Made by a program: the position numbers and the translations under genes. The notes below the pieces were generated by a model, which was not told where the DNA came from, searched no databases, and saw only the letters and a program-made list of their open reading frames with translations. A DNA stretch of 64,000 nucleotides. Source: Stigmatella aurantiaca (lineage in GTDB: Bacteria > Myxococcota > Myxococcia > Myxococcales > Myxococcaceae). Location: the NCBI RefSeq assembly GCF_900109545.1, contig NZ_FOAP01000001.1, forward strand, positions 62,001 to 126,000, in the 5' to 3' direction. Of this stretch, positions 61,581 through 64,000 are shown piece after piece (positions within the stretch are counted from its first letter, which is position 1; each line of letters opens with the position of its first letter).

Positions 61581-62218
61581 CGGTGCTCACCGCACTCGCG
61601 CAGGCACTTCGGTCCGTCGTAGCCCTCAGGGGGCGCCATGGCCACGGTGCCCACCGTGTCGAAGCCCACCAGCCGCCAGCCCACCCGGTCCTTGTTGCCG
61701 CCGTAGGAGGGGTCTCCCAGGAAGCCCTCCAGCGTCAGCAGCAGGAGCAGCTCATAGAAGTGCGCCTCGCCGCTGCCGGCCCGGCTGTCCTTGAAGATGG
61801 CCAGCAGCTCGTCCTGCTGGGAGGGCGTGGCCTCGCTGAAGCCCTTCTGGAACATGCTCCGCGAGCGGCGCTCCAGGGCGGCGAGCCCCTGGAGGAAATC
61901 GCTCTTCATCTGCTTCAGCTCCGGCGTCTGGAGGATCCGGTCGATGTAGGCGGGCACCTGGGCGTCCTGCGCACCGGGGTCTTCGTCCTTGGGGAGGATG
62001 CGCTCGCAGGCGGCGGCCATGGTGACGAACTCCCGGCCGGTGAAGGTGCCATGCGGCGAATCGGAGAGGGGGGCCGCCGGGGTGGCCGGGGCCTCGTCCG
62101 AGGCCGAGCGCTTGCAGGCCGTAGGGCCCAGCAGCACCACGCCCCCGCCGAAGAAGGTCAGCCGCTGGATGAAGGAGCGCCGGGACAGGCGCCTCGAAGA
62201 AGGGCGTTTGCGGGCCAT
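61577..62218 (-). CDS. Gluconate 2-dehydrogenase subunit 3-like protein, Tat signal
   Basis: 213 residues. Twin-arginine signal SRRSFIQRLTFFGGGVVLL, followed by a lipobox-like Cys (GPTAC). The body matches the small subunit of gluconate 2-dehydrogenase-type complexes: FVTMAAACERILPKDEDPGA, AYIDRILQTPELKQM and YELLLLLTLEGFLGDPSYGG. In such complexes the small subunit carries the GMC subunit through the Tat system, which fits the coupled gene order here. Confidence 0.88.
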   Translation of the reverse strand: MARKRPSSRRLSRRSFIQRLTFFGGGVVLLGPTACKRSASDEAPATPAAPLSDSPHGTFTGREFVTMAAACERILPKDEDPGAQDAQVPAYIDRILQTPELKQMKSDFLQGLAALERRSRSMFQKGFSEATPSQQDELLAIFKDSRAGSGEAHFYELLLLLTLEGFLGDPSYGGNKDRVGWRLVGFDTVGTVAMAPPEGYDGPKCLRECGEHR

Positions 62219-62313
62219 GCGGGGGCCAGCCTAGGCCGGTCCTCGGGCTTTGGAAACCGGGCCGGTAGCGTAGGATGGCGGCCTTCAACTCGGCCGACAC
62301 CGGAGGAGACGTG

Positions 62314-63636
62314 ATGAGACGGCATGCATGGGGACTGTGCCTGATGCTCGCGCTGGCAGGCTGCAAGGGCGACGACGGCGGCGGTGGCGGCGGGGGCAAC
62401 AACGACGCGGGGCCCAACCCCGTGGATCCGAACAAGGACTCGCCCTACCAGCGCTTCACGCTGGATGCGGCGAGCACCGACCTGCAACCGCTGTCGCTCG
62501 CGGTAGGGCCTGGGGACACGGTCGGCGTGGCGTACTTCTTCCGGGTGAGTGATGCCCAGTACGAGATTCGCTACGTCCAGACGGGCAGTGACGGCCGGGT
62601 CTCCACGCCCGAGACGATCACCACCGTGAAGATGGTGTACGGCCTGTCGCTGGCGTTCGACGGGAACGGCCGCCCGGCGGTGGCCTACCTCGGGGGCGCG
62701 GAGGATCCCGCCGCGGCCTTCTGGTTCCTGAATGACCAGGAGGTGGCCTACCGGAACGCCTCGGGCCAGTGGGTGAAGAAGGTGGCCGTGCGCGAGAGCA
62801 ACGAGGCGAAGGCCGGCAACCCGGTCAGCGACAGCGGCAACGTCGTGGGCATCAACCCCGCGCTCGTCTTCAATGGGACGCAGGCGATCGTCGCTTACCG
62901 CGACGTCCACCAGGGCCAGTTCGACAAGCAGGACTATGAAGCGAGCGATCTGGAAGTGGCCGTGGGAGGCCCGGACACCTGGACGCACGCCGTCGTGTCC
63001 GCGGGGGGCAACGACAAGCGCGCCTACGGTGGCCACATCGACATGGTGATGGCGGACGGGCAGCCGGCGCTGGTGCATGACCAAGTGTCCGGGAGCGCAG
63101 ATGGTACAGGCTCGAACGTCCTGTTCCAGCGGCGCAACGCGAACGGCACCTGGACGAAGGATGTGCAGGTGCAGGCGGTGTCCAATGCGCAGCGGGGCGC
63201 CTCGCTGGCGTGGGACCCGGTGCTGGGCTTCGGCATCGCCGTGGTGGAGCGCTCCGCCAACCGGCTCACGTTCACGTCCTGCGAGGGAACGTCGGTCTCG
63301 CGGTGCGCCGCCGAGGGGGACTGGACCGAGCCGGATCCCGTCTACGCGTCGGGCACGGGCGGCTGGTACCCATCGCTGGCCATCGACCCCACGACGCATG
63401 ATCCGTCCATCGCCTTCTACATCTGCTCGAACGCGTCGGGGATCAACGAGGGCAGCTGCAACCCGAACGACGACGAGCTGCGGGTGACCACGCGCATCGC
63501 AGGCAACTGGCGCGAGGCGTTGGTGGACGCGGACGGCGGCTGGTCTCCGAAGATGGCGTACCTCTCCACGGGGCAGCGGGTCATCGCCTACCGGGCGCCA
63601 GGAAGCGGCGCCCTCAAGCTCGCGGTGGAGCGATGA
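62314..63636 (+). CDS. Lipoprotein of unknown function, propeller-like
   Basis: 440 residues. Ribosome site CGGAGGAG precedes GTG (62311) and ATG (62314); the ATG is chosen. The signal ends LALAGC and is followed by a Gly/Asp linker. Repeated strands with YxFRVSDAQYEIRYV, LSLAFDGNGRPAVAYLGG, PALVFNGTQAIVAYRDVHQG and SLAIDPTTHDPSIAFYI suggest a beta-propeller reading. No catalytic motif. It is coupled to the next gene by an ATGA overlap. Confidence 0.75.
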   Translation: MRRHAWGLCLMLALAGCKGDDGGGGGGGNNDAGPNPVDPNKDSPYQRFTLDAASTDLQPLSLAVGPGDTVGVAYFFRVSDAQYEIRYVQTGSDGRVSTPETITTVKMVYGLSLAFDGNGRPAVAYLGGAEDPAAAFWFLNDQEVAYRNASGQWVKKVAVRESNEAKAGNPVSDSGNVVGINPALVFNGTQAIVAYRDVHQGQFDKQDYEASDLEVAVGGPDTWTHAVVSAGGNDKRAYGGHIDMVMADGQPALVHDQVSGSADGTGSNVLFQRRNANGTWTKDVQVQAVSNAQRGASLAWDPVLGFGIAVVERSANRLTFTSCEGTSVSRCAAEGDWTEPDPVYASGTGGWYPSLAIDPTTHDPSIAFYICSNASGINEGSCNPNDDELRVTTRIAGNWREALVDADGGWSPKMAYLSTGQRVIAYRAPGSGALKLAVER

Positions 63637-64000
63637 GCCAGGCGGGCCCGGGGCTGAGAAGAGGGCTCGTGGGCCTGCTGGCGGCAGGGGGGCTGCTGGG
63701 CTGCGGCGGCCCCAACTCGCTGTCGGGCAGCGTGGAGGAACTCTTTTCGCTGGAGGTCTCGCGCGTGGAAGTGCTGCGCAACGCCGAGGCACTCCAGGTC
63801 AGCTACTACCGGAACGCAGGGCAGGATGTGGACCTGGTGGTGCGCCTCACGCTGGCCACCGAGGGGCTGGACCTGCGGCCCGGCAAGAAGGTGAACCTGG
63901 CGGGCACCACGCCCTCTGGAATGGCCCGGACGACGGTGGTCCACCTGTCGGCAGGAGAGCCCGCCCGGCTCTTCGGGCCGGTGGACAAGGGAGACCTCTC
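63633..64000 (+). CDS. Lipoprotein, 3' end outside the window
   Basis: 122 residues visible; starts at an ATG overlapping the previous stop. Signal RRGLVGLLAAGGLLGC (lipid Cys 24), Gly-Gly at the next positions favouring the outer membrane. The mature start FSLEVSRVEVLRNAEALQVS is beta-rich. No family recognised; presumably works with the preceding lipoprotein because the two are translationally coupled. Confidence 0.75.
   Translation, partial: MSQAGPGLRRGLVGLLAAGGLLGCGGPNSLSGSVEELFSLEVSRVEVLRNAEALQVSYYRNAGQDVDLVVRLTLATEGLDLRPGKKVNLAGTTPSGMARTTVVHLSAGEPARLFGPVDKGDL

Overview
The window is high-GC bacterial DNA. It is dense in lipoproteins, TPR proteins, thrombospondin type 3 repeats and translationally coupled operons, and it carries a protein with the AgmX/PglI-type C-terminal domain. 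Together these point to a myxobacterium, most likely of the Stigmatella/Cystobacter/Archangium/Myxococcus branch; this is inferred from gene content, not from a marker gene. No rRNA, tRNA, CRISPR array, transposase or phage integrase was seen. No gap between genes exceeds about 300 bases.

Region by region. (1) 1-909: 3' end of a polytopic glycosyltransferase-like protein. (2) 899-4325, minus strand: a six-gene stressosome-like partner-switching operon (two RsbT-type kinases, an RsbX/PP2C-type phosphatase, RsbS, a short RsbR, and a STAS-like protein), with no sigma factor or other output gene in view. (3) 4532-5845: a lipoprotein. (4) 5847-17040, minus strand: eight tightly packed genes whose order and architectures (FHA-TM-TonB-like protein, outer-membrane barrel, two TPR proteins, two lipoproteins, another TPR protein) resemble the Glt gliding and Nfs spore-coat machines of Myxococcus xanthus. 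(5) 17235-29000: a di-heme beta-propeller protein, an orphan protein, an alpha/beta hydrolase, an acetate permease pair (DUF485 + ActP), a PhyH-family oxygenase, a secreted GH76 glycosidase and a lipoprotein. (6) 29090-40698: an acyltransferase, then an island of surface lipoproteins with von Willebrand A and thrombospondin type 3 repeats. (7) 40741-46874: xylulokinase; a three-repeat lipoprotein behind a structured leader that ends in a terminator-like hairpin; and a pair of related proteins of unknown family. (8) 46913-48412: a YopT-like (C58) cysteine protease candidate with a DUF5335 neighbour. (9) 48665-53059: a lipoprotein, a TPR protein, a Tat-exported lactonase-type propeller, and a two-gene unit of a VOC protein plus a protein with all the defining motifs of a halohydrin dehalogenase. 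(10) 53094-59759, minus strand: a polyol operon in the order mtlE-F-G-K-D-Z, preceded by a perfect 16-bp palindrome. (11) 59925-62218: a GMC oxidoreductase with its Tat-exported small subunit. (12) 62314-64000: two coupled lipoproteins, the second cut by the window end.

Working together: the mtl operon imports a polyol, oxidises it to a ketose and phosphorylates it. The xylulokinase 11 kb away could supply the step that the Pseudomonas operon encodes internally. The stressosome operon is a self-contained kinase/phosphatase/scaffold signalling set. The Glt/Nfs-like operon would build an inner-to-outer-membrane trans-envelope complex. The strongest candidates for something not yet described are the YopT-like protease, the halohydrin dehalogenase pair, the extra Glt/Nfs-like locus and the unnamed paralogue pair at 43615-46430.
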